64,000 nt of DNA from JADGGM01 sp027307005 (GTDB lineage: Bacteria; Gemmatimonadota; Gemmatimonadetes; Gemmatimonadales; Gemmatimonadaceae), in NCBI GenBank assembly GCA_035455745.1, contig DATIEP010000026.1, positions 1 to 64,000 on the forward strand. Reading direction: 5' to 3'. This document shows, in pieces, positions 7,979 to 17,190 of this stretch. The notes under the pieces are model-generated. The model was not told the DNA's origin. It did not search any database and saw nothing but the letters and a program-made list of their open reading frames with translations. Numbering within the stretch: position 1 is the stretch's first letter; each line of letters starts with the position of its first letter. A program made the position numbers and the translations under genes.

Positions 7979-10108
7979 TCACCAGATATTCGGCACCAGA
8001 TTCCTCGGCCTGACCATCGGATCGCCCGGCTTACAGCCGAACGCCTTCGCGAACGCCTCCATGTCCGCCAGCGGCCCATCCACACGCCAGTTCTCCGGCG
8101 AGTGCGGGTCCACCTTCACGCGCGTGATCAGGCTCTGCGGCCGCGAATGCACGCGGAAGCTCTGCGCGTAGCCGATGAAGAACCGTTGCTCGGGCGTGAA
8201 GCCGTCGATGAGCCCCGGGCGACCGTCGCGCTGGAGCGCCTTCTCTAGCGCATCGTAGGCCGTGAGCGCGCCGCCGTAGTCGGCGATGTTCTCGCCTAAC
8301 GTGAGATGTCCGTTCACGTGGAACGTGTCGACCTGGATGTAGCCGTCGTATTGCTTGGCGTCCAGCTCGGCCTGCGCGTTGAACCGCTTGGAGTCCGCCG
8401 GCGTCCACCAGTCCGTCAGGTTGCCCTGCGCGTCGTAGTGCCGGCCCTCGTCGTCGAAGCCGTGCGTCATCTCGTGGCCCGCCCAGCTCGCGCCTAACGA
8501 ACCGTAGTTGGCGCCGTCGTCCGCCTTCGGGTCGAAGGTCTGCGGCACCAGCGCGCCCGCCGGGAACACCATCTCGTTCTTGCTCGGATTGTAGTACGCG
8601 TTCACGGTCGGCACCGTGATGCCCCACTCCGTCTTGTCCACCGGCTGGCCCGGCCGCTGCGCCACGCGCTCCCACTCGAAGCGCGACGCGTTCTGGTCAT
8701 CGAGGACGAACGGTCCCGTCGACACCCGCAGCTTCGAGTAGTCGCGCCACCTGTCGGGATAGCCGACCTTCTCGCCCATCTTCGCCAGCTTGTCCAGCGC
8801 GTGTGCGCGCGTCGAATCGGACATCCAGGTGAGCCGCAACAGCCGATCGTGGAATGCGGCGCGGATGTCGTCGATCACCGCCTTCGCCTTGGCCTTCGCG
8901 TCGGGCGGGAACGTCCGGGCCACGTACGCCTGGCCTAACGCTTCGCCCAACTGCGCATCGGTCACGCGCAGGCACCGCTTCCATCGCGGCAACAGCTCCT
9001 TGGCGCCGCTGAACCGCGAGGCGAACGCAAAATTCTCGTTCACGAACGCCGACGAGAGCCACGGCGCGGCGCTCGACAGCACGTGGTAGCGCAGGTAGGC
9101 GCGCCAATCTTCGACGGGCCGCTTCGCCACGAGCGCGTCGAGCGCCTTGTAGTACGCCGGCTCGCCCACGTTCACGAGCGACACGGGCGACGAGAGCCCC
9201 ACGTCGTGCAGATACGCCGTCCAATCGACATCCGGCGCCAGCTCGTGCAGCTTCGCAAACGCCATCTGATGGTCGGTGGCCTTGGGATCGCGGCGCGCGA
9301 CGCGCGGCAGCTGCGCCCTGGCCATCTCCGTCTCGAGCGACATCACGCGCTCGGCGTCCTTCGACCCCGCCGCGCTGTCCTCGCCGCCCAACACCAGCAT
9401 CTTCGCGATGTGCGCGCGGTACGCCTGGCGCATCGAGTCGGCCGACGGCGCGGCGCTCAGGTAGTAGTCGCGGTCGGGCATGCCTAACCCGCCGCGGTCG
9501 AAGTCGGCGATGTAGTGCTCCGCATCGTGCGCGTTCACCGACGGTCCGTAGCGGAACAGGACGTTCGTGCCTTCCATCTGCAGCGCGGCCACTTCCGGGA
9601 TCAGGCCCGCCGTCGATGTGATCGAATCGATCGCCGCCAGCTGCGGGGCGATCGGCGACACGCCGGCCGCCTCGGCCGCCGACGAATCCATGCAGCTGCC
9701 GTAGAACGTGCCTAACTTGTACTGCGTGCTCGTGTCCGGCAGCGACTTGGCTTTCGCCATCGCGTCGTCGAGCACGGATCGCACGACGAGCTCGTTACGG
9801 TCGGCCATGTCCTTGAACACGCCCGACTCCGAGTACGCCGGCGGAATCGTATCGCGCTCGAGCCAGCCGCCGTTGGCGTACAGGTTGAAATCCGTGCACG
9901 CCGTGACCGTCGTATCCATGTACGATGGATCGACCACCTTGAGCGGCGGGAGCTCGGCCGTCTGCGTCGTGGAGGCCGGTGTGGCCGGCGAGGCCTTCCG
10001 CGAGCAGGCCGTGATACCGACGGCGATCGCGGCCAGGGCGACTATGCCTGACGATCCGCGCGCGCGGAGCGTTAGGCGGAAAGCAGGCGATGGATGGGCC
10101 GACATCAT
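7979..10108 (-). CDS. M13 family zinc metallopeptidase lipoprotein (neprilysin/PepO-like)
   Basis: A 709-residue secreted metalloendopeptidase. The zinc motif HEMTH lies at about 545-549 and the third ligand in GENIAD near 606, as in M13 enzymes; the downstream Asp in ENIAD is also present. The N-terminus carries a lipobox (VGITACSRK), so the enzyme is probably membrane-anchored outside the cytoplasm. The ATG at 10108 overlaps the stop of the S9 peptidase gene (ATGA), which argues for one operon and translational coupling. A longer in-frame reading to 10984 is a shadow of the S9 gene. The usual cysteine near the C-terminus is missing (ends PNIW). Confidence 0.92.
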   Translation of the reverse strand: MMSAHPSPAFRLTLRARGSSGIVALAAIAVGITACSRKASPATPASTTQTAELPPLKVVDPSYMDTTVTACTDFNLYANGGWLERDTIPPAYSESGVFKDMADRNELVVRSVLDDAMAKAKSLPDTSTQYKLGTFYGSCMDSSAAEAAGVSPIAPQLAAIDSITSTAGLIPEVAALQMEGTNVLFRYGPSVNAHDAEHYIADFDRGGLGMPDRDYYLSAAPSADSMRQAYRAHIAKMLVLGGEDSAAGSKDAERVMSLETEMARAQLPRVARRDPKATDHQMAFAKLHELAPDVDWTAYLHDVGLSSPVSLVNVGEPAYYKALDALVAKRPVEDWRAYLRYHVLSSAAPWLSSAFVNENFAFASRFSGAKELLPRWKRCLRVTDAQLGEALGQAYVARTFPPDAKAKAKAVIDDIRAAFHDRLLRLTWMSDSTRAHALDKLAKMGEKVGYPDRWRDYSKLRVSTGPFVLDDQNASRFEWERVAQRPGQPVDKTEWGITVPTVNAYYNPSKNEMVFPAGALVPQTFDPKADDGANYGSLGASWAGHEMTHGFDDEGRHYDAQGNLTDWWTPADSKRFNAQAELDAKQYDGYIQVDTFHVNGHLTLGENIADYGGALTAYDALEKALQRDGRPGLIDGFTPEQRFFIGYAQSFRVHSRPQSLITRVKVDPHSPENWRVDGPLADMEAFAKAFGCKPGDPMVRPRNLVPNIW

Positions 10109-12222
10109 GGTTTGGTGGTGGCAACCTGTTGTGCGGGGAGGTCCTTGCTCATCCGCTCGACCACATCGCGCGGCTCGGTGACCGGCGGATTGTTGAGGTA
10201 TTTGCCGAAGAACACCAGATACCGCTGATAGCGGTCCTCGATGTGCCGCGGTTCGACGAAGCCGTGGTTCTCGCGCGGATAGGTGACGAATTCCACGGGC
10301 ACGTGACGCTCGGTCAACGCCCGATAGAACTCTTCGGCCTGCGGAATCGGCACGCGTGTGTCCGCCTGGCCGTGCAGAATCATCGTCGGCGTCTTCACGT
10401 TGTTCACGTACTTCATCGGCGAGTGGTCCCAGTATTCCTGGACGTTGTCCCACGGCGCCTTCATGTTGAAGAAGAGCCGCAGATACCGATGGATGTCGGT
10501 CTCCGAATACATCGAATAGAGATCGGGCAGTCCGGCGCCCGGCGAGATCGCCTTGAAGCGGTCGGTCTGGGTGTCGATCCAGAACGTCATGAAGCCGCCG
10601 TACGACCAGCCGAACGCGCCTAACCGATCCGGGTCCGCCCAGCCGCGCGCGATCACCGCATCCACGCCGCTCATGTCGTCCTTGTAGTCGCCGCCGCCCC
10701 AGTCGTTCTGGTTGGCCGACGCGAACGCCTCGCCGCGCCCCGACGAGCCGCGGAAGTTGGGCTCGAGCACCAGATAGCCGTTGGCGGCCATGATCTGCTC
10801 GCCGGGATTGAAGCCGAGGAGCGAGGCGCCGGTTGGGCCGCCATGGGGATTGAGCAGCGTCGGGTACTTGTGCGATGCCACGAAGTCCACCGGCTTGGTG
10901 ACGATGCCGTCGATCTCCATTCCATCCTTGCTGCTCCTCCAGCTGATCACCTCCGTGCTGCCTAACGCGTAATCGGCCAGCCACGCGTTCTGGTTGGTGA
11001 TCGGCTCGATCGTGGCGAACGACAGGTCGGAGCGGTACACGTCCGCCGGATGCGTCGGATCCGCGCGCGTCCCCACCACCGTGTGTCCATCGGCGCTCAC
11101 GCCGCTGATGTCGATGACGCCCGGCATGGTCGTTACCTGCTTCACCGTGCCGTCGGCGACGTTCGTCGCAAAGATCTCGTTCGACTCGCGTGTCTCGGAC
11201 GAGAAGTAGATGGACTTCCCATCGGGCGACCAGAACGGTTCGCTGGCGTTGAGCGTGAACTTGGTCGTCAGGCTGCGCCCCGGCCCGCCCGACGCCGGCA
11301 CGACAGAGAGATTTTGCTGGCCCAACGACGCCTCGCGTGTGTCGAGATATGCGATCGAGGACCCGTCGGGCGAGTAGCGCGGCATGCTGGTGTAGTCAGG
11401 CGTGTCCGCCACCTTGCGCACGCTGCCGCTCGCGACGTCCAGCACCCACGCCGTTTGCAGACCATTGTCGTCCAGCAGCGGCGTCGGCGTCGTCGTAAAC
11501 GCGATGTGCGTCCCGTCGGGCGAGTAGTGCGCATCGGTGACGTTGTTGTCGCCGTGCGTGATCTGCCGCTCGGCGCCCGTCGCGACGTCCCACGTCCACA
11601 GCTGCGCCATCTTGAGATCGTGATCGACGACGACCGCGTCGTCGTGCAGCTTCTGGCGCTTCTCCTGGTCGGCATCGGGCGCCGGCGACGCGATGAAGAG
11701 CAGCATCTTGCCGTTAGGCGAGAACTCGAAGCCGCGCACGCCATCCTTGTGCTTGGTCACCTGCCACGGCTCGCCGCCGTCGGCGTACTCGAACCAGACC
11801 TGCGGATGCGCGTCTTTCTCTTCGCCGGCCAGCATCGTGAAGGCGATGATCTTTCCATCGGGCGACCACCGCGTCCCGGCCACGCTCTTGTCGCCACGCG
11901 TGTACTCGCGCGCCGCCGACGCCGGACCGGCCGCCGGCACCACCCACAGATGCGTGACCGTCTTCCCCGGCTTGTCCTTGTCCATGTCGAGCGCGGAAAC
12001 GAGATACGCCACGCGCGACCCGTCGGGCGACAACCGCGGCGCCGAGACGCGCGCCACGCGCAGCGCTTCCGCGCTGCCGAAGAGCCGCTTGCCATCCTTG
12101 CTGTGCGCGGCCGAGCTGTCTGCGGGTGCGCTCTGCGCCGGCATGGCGAGCGCGACGGTGCCCGCGGCCAGGCACACGGCGACGGCCGACAGCACCCAGT
12201 GATGGCGAGGTGCGAACGACAT
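10105..12222 (-). CDS. S9 family prolyl oligopeptidase-type serine peptidase
   Basis: A 705-residue secreted peptidase. An N-terminal signal peptide (MSFAPRHHWVLSAVAVCLAA) precedes a beta-propeller with WD40-like TolB/PD40 repeats (SPDGSRVAYL, SPDGTHIAFT, SPDGKSIYF). The C-terminal alpha/beta hydrolase domain has the nucleophile motif GWSYGG (Ser about 540), Asp in GQADTRVP (about 621) and His in ENHGF (about 653). Members release dipeptides or acylated amino acids from peptides. The ATG at 12222 is chosen for an AAGGAG about 7 nt upstream. First gene of a two-peptidase operon with the M13 enzyme. Confidence 0.93.
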   Translation of the reverse strand: MSFAPRHHWVLSAVAVCLAAGTVALAMPAQSAPADSSAAHSKDGKRLFGSAEALRVARVSAPRLSPDGSRVAYLVSALDMDKDKPGKTVTHLWVVPAAGPASAAREYTRGDKSVAGTRWSPDGKIIAFTMLAGEEKDAHPQVWFEYADGGEPWQVTKHKDGVRGFEFSPNGKMLLFIASPAPDADQEKRQKLHDDAVVVDHDLKMAQLWTWDVATGAERQITHGDNNVTDAHYSPDGTHIAFTTTPTPLLDDNGLQTAWVLDVASGSVRKVADTPDYTSMPRYSPDGSSIAYLDTREASLGQQNLSVVPASGGPGRSLTTKFTLNASEPFWSPDGKSIYFSSETRESNEIFATNVADGTVKQVTTMPGVIDISGVSADGHTVVGTRADPTHPADVYRSDLSFATIEPITNQNAWLADYALGSTEVISWRSSKDGMEIDGIVTKPVDFVASHKYPTLLNPHGGPTGASLLGFNPGEQIMAANGYLVLEPNFRGSSGRGEAFASANQNDWGGGDYKDDMSGVDAVIARGWADPDRLGAFGWSYGGFMTFWIDTQTDRFKAISPGAGLPDLYSMYSETDIHRYLRLFFNMKAPWDNVQEYWDHSPMKYVNNVKTPTMILHGQADTRVPIPQAEEFYRALTERHVPVEFVTYPRENHGFVEPRHIEDRYQRYLVFFGKYLNNPPVTEPRDVVERMSKDLPAQQVATTKP

Positions 12223-12385
12223 CGGGACACTCCTTCTGTAGTGCGACATGGGGGGGGAGACGACCACGCAGTATGCCCGACGGTACATGAGCCCGCAAGG
12301 TCCGCATCGACCCCTATTCGGCCTCGTCCCGACGCGTGCTGTCCCGGCGGTGGGGAAGCCTAACGCGACACCGAAGACGGACAAC

Positions 12386-12477
12386 GGCGGACAAGACGGA
12401 CAGGGCCGGACCAAGCCGAATAAACCGAGGTGATCGATTTGTCCGGCTTGGTCCGGCCCTGTCCTGTCCTGTCCGCC
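12386..12477. repeat. Large inverted repeat of GTCCG units, copy 4; possible terminator
   Basis: Arms at about 12386-12423 and 12438-12477 are near-complementary, with a perfect 21-bp core including GGACAGGGCCGGACCAAGCC and a loop of about 14 bases. It lies directly downstream of the stop codon of the minus-strand cytochrome c peroxidase gene and upstream of the S9 gene. It could terminate transcription from the former, although the following run is only TTTATTT on the plus strand. It uses the same GTCCG vocabulary as the other three arrays, here in both orientations. Confidence 0.75.
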
Positions 12478-12478
12478 T

Positions 12479-13852
12479 TTATTTGTCGATCGGCAAGCCG
12501 CTCGGCACCGTCTTTGGCGTTAGGCGGGAGAGATTGCGTGCCGCAGGGTCGGTGAGCGCCGACATATAGTTCATCAACTTGTCCTCGACTTCCGGCGTCA
12601 GCACGACGCCCAGGACGATCGTGTCGCGCTCGGCGATCACGGCCGCCTTGTTGTCCAACACGGTCTGTTGAAGCGGCGCGATCAACTGCGCCGGATTGTA
12701 GTCCATCAGCTTCTCGTCCGAATTGCTGTAGTGGTCGATGAAATCGCGCAGCGAGATGATCGAGCCGTCGTGGCCATAGGGACCGGTCAGCTCTACGTTG
12801 CGCAGCGGCGATGTGCGGAAGCGGTACTGATCTGCCGGGTCGCCCGTCACGTTCATTCGGCCGAAATCATCGAGGCCGGAGACGTCGTTGCCCTTGCCCG
12901 GCCCGATCTGCGGCACTGCGACGTCGTGAAATTGGTCGTCGCTCAACGTCGCGCCGTTGTGGCAGATAGAGCACTTGAGCGTGAGGAATTCCGCGGCGCC
13001 GTCCAGCTGCGCCTGCGTGAGCGCGCGGTCGTCGCCCCGCATGAACCGGTCCCACGGCGTGTCGCGGAACGTCAGGTCGTTCACGATGAATCCGGCGATG
13101 GCGTTCGACGCGTACGCGAAGTTCATGTCATCGAAGCGCGTGCCCGGATAGGCGCGCTCGAACATGCGCCGGTACTTGGGGATCTTGCCTAACCGGCGCA
13201 TCAGGGCCGCCCAGATCAGCGCTGCGTCGTTGTCGGTGAAGCCCGACAGCTCGCTCCCCGACGAGCCGCGCATCTCGGCCGCGCTGGTGGGCGGGAACAT
13301 CGGCTGCGCCGAGAGCGCGCCGAACTCGAACACGCGCGTCATCGACTTGGTGAGCTGTGCGCCCGCCGGCGTGGTGAAGTGGCCGTGCCCATCGACCTCG
13401 ACGCGGCCGTCCCAGAACAGGTGGCGCATCGCATAGAGATTGAACAGCGGCGGCGCGTTGCGCGGAATCATGATGCCGTCCGGCTGCGTGCGGTCAGGCC
13501 CGAGACCCGTGCCGCCCGATCCGATCGAGAGACTGCGCCCATCGCCGGTCTCGTAGCGCGGGAGGTGGCACGTCATGCACGAGACGTCGTGGTTGCCGCT
13601 CAAAATCTTGTCGAACGCCAGCTCGCGGCCCAGCCGTACCAGCGCGGGTCGCACGAACGGGGGACGCGGCAGCGGGGTGATGCCACGGCCTTTCGCCAGT
13701 TGCCTAACGAGACGCGGGGTGATCGTGTCCCCACTCGCGCTCCGATTGCCCGTGGACACCGCCGACATCTCCGTCGGCTTTTCGGAGCAGCCCGCGACGA
13801 TCCCACCGAGCATCGCCGCAAGGCCGATCGCCAACCAAGAACTCCTGCGCAT
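12479..13852 (-). CDS. Di-haem cytochrome c peroxidase, MauG/CcpA family lipoprotein
   Basis: A protein of about 457 residues with two c-type haem sites, CMTCH in the N-terminal domain and CSICH in the C-terminal domain, the standard layout of bacterial di-haem peroxidases and MauG relatives. A signal sequence ends in a lipobox, MLGGIVAGCSEK, so it should sit in the periplasm on a membrane. The ATG at 13852 has GGAGG 8 nt upstream and is preferred over a GTG two codons earlier. Family members reduce hydrogen peroxide or oxidise protein side chains. It is divergent from the molybdenum hydroxylase genes. Confidence 0.92.
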   Translation of the reverse strand: MRRSSWLAIGLAAMLGGIVAGCSEKPTEMSAVSTGNRSASGDTITPRLVRQLAKGRGITPLPRPPFVRPALVRLGRELAFDKILSGNHDVSCMTCHLPRYETGDGRSLSIGSGGTGLGPDRTQPDGIMIPRNAPPLFNLYAMRHLFWDGRVEVDGHGHFTTPAGAQLTKSMTRVFEFGALSAQPMFPPTSAAEMRGSSGSELSGFTDNDAALIWAALMRRLGKIPKYRRMFERAYPGTRFDDMNFAYASNAIAGFIVNDLTFRDTPWDRFMRGDDRALTQAQLDGAAEFLTLKCSICHNGATLSDDQFHDVAVPQIGPGKGNDVSGLDDFGRMNVTGDPADQYRFRTSPLRNVELTGPYGHDGSIISLRDFIDHYSNSDEKLMDYNPAQLIAPLQQTVLDNKAAVIAERDTIVLGVVLTPEVEDKLMNYMSALTDPAARNLSRLTPKTVPSGLPIDK

Positions 13853-14079
13853 AGTCACAGCCTCCGGTGATCGTGCTGGCCGCGCGCCATCGTCCCCCGG
13901 AAAGCCGGCTCGGCGCGCGCGTGTACGACGTGTCTCCCAGTAATCGAAAACCGGCGCCGCGGCCCGACATCGTCGCCCCTCAGTAGCGACCCCAACCGCT
14001 CAGACCACCACAGCCCGTAGCGTTGACCGCACACCGCCCGTACACTAAGAGACAGACATCGCATCGGAGCCCGAACCCC

Positions 14080-14538
14080 ATGCCGTCGTTCACCATCCTC
14101 GTCAATGGGCGGTCGCACACCGTCGACGTGGCCGCCGATACCCCGCTCCTCTGGGTCCTCCGTGACTCGATCGGTCTAACGGGCACCAAGTTCGGCTGCG
14201 GCATGGGACAGTGCGGCGCCTGCACCGTGCATCTGGACGGCAGAGCCGTCCGCTCGTGCCAGACGCCCATCGCCAGCGCCACGGGCCGCACGGTGACCAC
14301 CATCGAAGGCCTGGCCGACGAGCATGGCCGCCGGTTGCAGGAAGCCTGGGTGGAAGAGGACGTCCCGCAGTGCGGCTACTGTCAGTCGGGACAGATCATG
14401 TCGGCCGCAGCGCTCCTCGCCGCGCACCCGAAGCCGACCGACGCGGACATCGATCGCGCGATGTCCGGCAACATTTGCCGCTGTGGCACGTACAATCGCA
14501 TCCGCAGCGCGATCCACCGTGCGTCGCAGGAGGTGTGA
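14080..14538 (+). CDS. (2Fe-2S) subunit of aldehyde/isoquinoline oxidoreductase (IorA-like)
   Basis: A 152-residue iron-sulfur subunit of the xanthine oxidase family. The N-terminal plant-type ferredoxin site reads CGMGQCGACTVHLDG and the C-terminal helical site reads CGYCQSGQIM with CRCGTYNRI, giving two 2Fe-2S clusters. It passes electrons from the molybdenum subunit encoded immediately downstream. The start at 14080 gives the usual MPSFTILVNG opening; a longer reading from 14023 adds only unmatched residues. No FAD subunit is encoded nearby, which matches the IorAB type, where electrons go on to cytochrome c. Confidence 0.93.
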   Translation: MPSFTILVNGRSHTVDVAADTPLLWVLRDSIGLTGTKFGCGMGQCGACTVHLDGRAVRSCQTPIASATGRTVTTIEGLADEHGRRLQEAWVEEDVPQCGYCQSGQIMSAAALLAAHPKPTDADIDRAMSGNICRCGTYNRIRSAIHRASQEV

Positions 14539-14539
14539 C

Positions 14540-16678
14540 ATGGCCAGCACCGTCAACCGCCGCGACTTTCTGCGCTCGAGCGCCGGCGCGGGCGCGGGCC
14601 TGCTCATCGCGCTCTACCTGCCATCGGCCGACCGCCTTACCAGGTTAGGCGAAAGGCATCGCGATGATGCCGTGCTCTCGCCCAACGCGTGGCTCGTCAT
14701 CGGCACCGACGACACCGTCACCGTCTACTTCGACAAATCCGAGATGGGTCAGGGCGTGATGACGGCGCTCCCCATGATTTTGGCCGAGGAGCTCGATGCC
14801 GATTGGAAGCAGGTGCGCGTCGAGCAGGCGCCGGTGACCGCGGCATTCATCGCGCTGCGGCACGGCCGCCTGAGCACGGGCGGCAGCACATCGGTGCGCA
14901 CCTCGTGGGATCCGATGCGTGCGGCCGGAGCGGCAGCGCGCGAGATGCTGGTGACGGCCGCGGCTGCGCAGTGGGGTGTCGACGCGGCGTCGTGTCGCAC
15001 CGAGAGCGGAAAGGTCATCCACGCGGCGTCGACGCGATCCGTGTCGTACGGACAGGTGGCTTCCGCCGCGTCGAAGCTGGCTGTGCCGGCCCAACCGAAG
15101 CTCAAGCAAGCCTCGGAATTTCGCATCGTCGGCACGCGTACCAAGCGTGTCGACACACCGGCCAAGACCCGCGGCACGGCGGATTTCGGCATCGACACGC
15201 ACCGGCAGGGCATGCTGGTCGCGTTGGTCAAGCGCTGCCCGGTATTCGGCGGGAAGGTGGCGCACGTCGACGACGCCACGGCGAGGGCCGTGCCGGGCGT
15301 TAGGCAGGTGGTGCAGATCTCGAGCGGCATCGCCGTGCTCGCCGATGGGTACTGGCCCGCGTACAAGGGCCGCGACGCGCTTGCCGTCGATTGGGACCTC
15401 GGGCCTAACGCAACGCTCGACTCGGCCGGCATCTGGAAGATCTTCGAGGACCGGCTTGCGCAGCCCTTGGCCGTCGTGCGCGACAGCGGCAGTGTCGCCA
15501 GCGCCGACCCCGCCAAGACCGTGGCGGCCGAGTATCGCCTGCCGTATCTGGCGCACGCGACGATGGAGCCGATGAACTGCTCGGCACACGTGCGGGCGGA
15601 CGGGTGCGACGTCTGGGTGCCCACGCAGAATCAGACCGGTGCGTTGGACGCGGCCGCGCAGATCACCGGCTTGTCGAAGGACCAGATTGCGATCCACACC
15701 ACGTTTTTAGGCGGCGGCTTCGGCCGGCGGTCCAAGACCGACTTCGTGACCGACGCGGTGGAAGCATCGAAGGCTGCCGGCGCGCCGGTGAAGGTGATTT
15801 ACGACCGGCCCGACGACATCCAGCACGATGGTTATCGGCCGGCCGCGCTGCACCGGTTGAGTGCCAAGCTCGATGCGAATGGATGGCCGGTTGCGTGGGA
15901 GCACAAGTTCGTGGCGCCGTCGATCCTCGCGCAGTACGGCAAGCAGGCGGTGGATAAGGGCATCGATGGCGACGCCGTGTCGGGGACCGGCGACGATTTC
16001 CCGTACGCGATCCCGAACATGCACGTCGAGTACGGCATTCCCGAGACGCCCGTGCCCGTGTGGTGGTGGCGTTCCGTTGGGCATTCGAGCACGGACTTCG
16101 TGGTTGAGAGCTTCCTCGATGAGTTGGCGGCGGCCGGCGGCAAGGATCCCGTGGAGCTCCGGCGTCGCCTGCTCGCCGGCTCACCGCGGCGGCTTGCGGT
16201 ACTGAATCTGGCGGCGGAGAAATCCGGCTGGGGCACACCGCTGCCTAACGGACGCGCCCGCGGCATTGCGCTGCTCGACGGCTTCGGCAACACGATCGTG
16301 GTGCAGGTGGCCGAGGTGAGCGTCGAGGCGCAGAAGGTGCGCGTGCATCGGGTGACGTGCGCGGTGGACTGCGGGATCGTGGTGAATCCCGCCATCGTCG
16401 AGTCGCAGATGGAGAGCGCGATCATCTACGGGCTCTCGGCGGCGCTCATGGGCGAGATCACGATCAAGGATGGTCGCGTGCAGCAGAGCAGCTTTGCCGA
16501 TTATCCCGTGATGCGAATGAGAGAGGCGCCGAAGATCGACGTGCACATCGTGGAGAGCAGCGAGCATCCTGGCGGGATTGGCGAGCCGGGGACGCCGCCG
16601 ATTGCGCCCGCAGTAGCGAATGCGGTGTTCGCGCTGACGAAGAAGCGGGTGCGGGAGCTGCCGATCAGTCTAACGTAG
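14540..16678 (+). CDS. Molybdopterin-binding subunit of aldehyde/isoquinoline oxidoreductase (IorB-like)
   Basis: A 712-residue molybdenum hydroxylase subunit with a twin-arginine signal (RRDFLRSSAGAGAG), so the folded complex is exported to the periplasm. Cofactor motifs include GGGFGRR and the catalytic glutamate region GGIGEPGTPPIAPAVANA. AGGAGGTG upstream gives a strong ribosome site, and the ATG lies one base past the stop of the IorA-like gene. The divergent di-haem peroxidase may belong to the same electron chain, but this is inference. Substrates could be aldehydes or N-heterocycles. Confidence 0.93.
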   Translation: MASTVNRRDFLRSSAGAGAGLLIALYLPSADRLTRLGERHRDDAVLSPNAWLVIGTDDTVTVYFDKSEMGQGVMTALPMILAEELDADWKQVRVEQAPVTAAFIALRHGRLSTGGSTSVRTSWDPMRAAGAAAREMLVTAAAAQWGVDAASCRTESGKVIHAASTRSVSYGQVASAASKLAVPAQPKLKQASEFRIVGTRTKRVDTPAKTRGTADFGIDTHRQGMLVALVKRCPVFGGKVAHVDDATARAVPGVRQVVQISSGIAVLADGYWPAYKGRDALAVDWDLGPNATLDSAGIWKIFEDRLAQPLAVVRDSGSVASADPAKTVAAEYRLPYLAHATMEPMNCSAHVRADGCDVWVPTQNQTGALDAAAQITGLSKDQIAIHTTFLGGGFGRRSKTDFVTDAVEASKAAGAPVKVIYDRPDDIQHDGYRPAALHRLSAKLDANGWPVAWEHKFVAPSILAQYGKQAVDKGIDGDAVSGTGDDFPYAIPNMHVEYGIPETPVPVWWWRSVGHSSTDFVVESFLDELAAAGGKDPVELRRRLLAGSPRRLAVLNLAAEKSGWGTPLPNGRARGIALLDGFGNTIVVQVAEVSVEAQKVRVHRVTCAVDCGIVVNPAIVESQMESAIIYGLSAALMGEITIKDGRVQQSSFADYPVMRMREAPKIDVHIVESSEHPGGIGEPGTPPIAPAVANAVFALTKKRVRELPISLT

Positions 16679-17190
16679 GCACCATTGGTGCCACGGGCTT
16701 CCGCGCGGTTGGCTCGTTCGTGGGCGTGCTCGCCGACGGCGTGACCAAGCGGTTAGGCGCACGGTTCCGCTCGACGCTCGCGGCGGCGCTCATCGACACC
16801 GCGTCGCACACGGGCTCCTCGGCTGCGCCGGCAACCGCGTGATTGACAGCGTGTGGGGTGCCATTCCCCGAAACCGAAGCCAGGCGGACTTACGCTTTAA
16901 CGTTTGCGATCGACGGGGCCACACTCCAGGAGGAGGAGAGGCCCACTGCGTACGAGTCGCTTTTCGGCGATGGCCGTCCGGTCAGCACCTCTGTCACCCG
17001 CGAACACGCTCCCGCTACGATGCTCGGCCCGGGTTTCCAGCGGAACTAGCTGAAAGGGTCGCGACGTTTGATGCTTTCCCAAGGCCATGAATTGCCTCTG
17101 CCCCTTGCCGAGCTCGCTGCGGGAAGTGGTCCGCGAGTATCCTATCAGTGGTCCTACGTTCTTCGCAAACAACCACCCACCGTTGTGGCG
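16679..17190. other. 512-base gap with no convincing gene
   Basis: The stretch after IorB keeps a coding-like composition and an open frame to 16842 (ending in SSAAPATA) but has no start codon with a ribosome site. A small reading frame at 16843-17049 (68 codons, starting MTACGVPF) lacks support. One CGTTAGGC-type motif lies near 16753, a TTGACA at 16843-16848 has no matching -10, and a run of GGAGGAGGAG near 16928 has no start codon after it. It may be the remains of a gene. Confidence 0.4.

Noticed and set aside
7979..10984. A 1001-codon reading frame extending the M13 peptidase
   Set aside because: The N-terminal third is a frame shadow of the S9 gene; the lipoprotein signal starts at 10108.
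12249..12414. N-terminal extension of the S9 peptidase
   Set aside because: The ribosome site and signal peptide both favour 12222.
15700..15710. TTTTAGGC in the molybdenum subunit gene counted as a motif copy
   Set aside because: It lacks the leading G and was left out of the count, as was GATTAGGC at the sucB stop.
16843..17049. Small open frame of 68 codons
   Set aside because: No ribosome site and no recognisable composition; kept only as part of a gap description.
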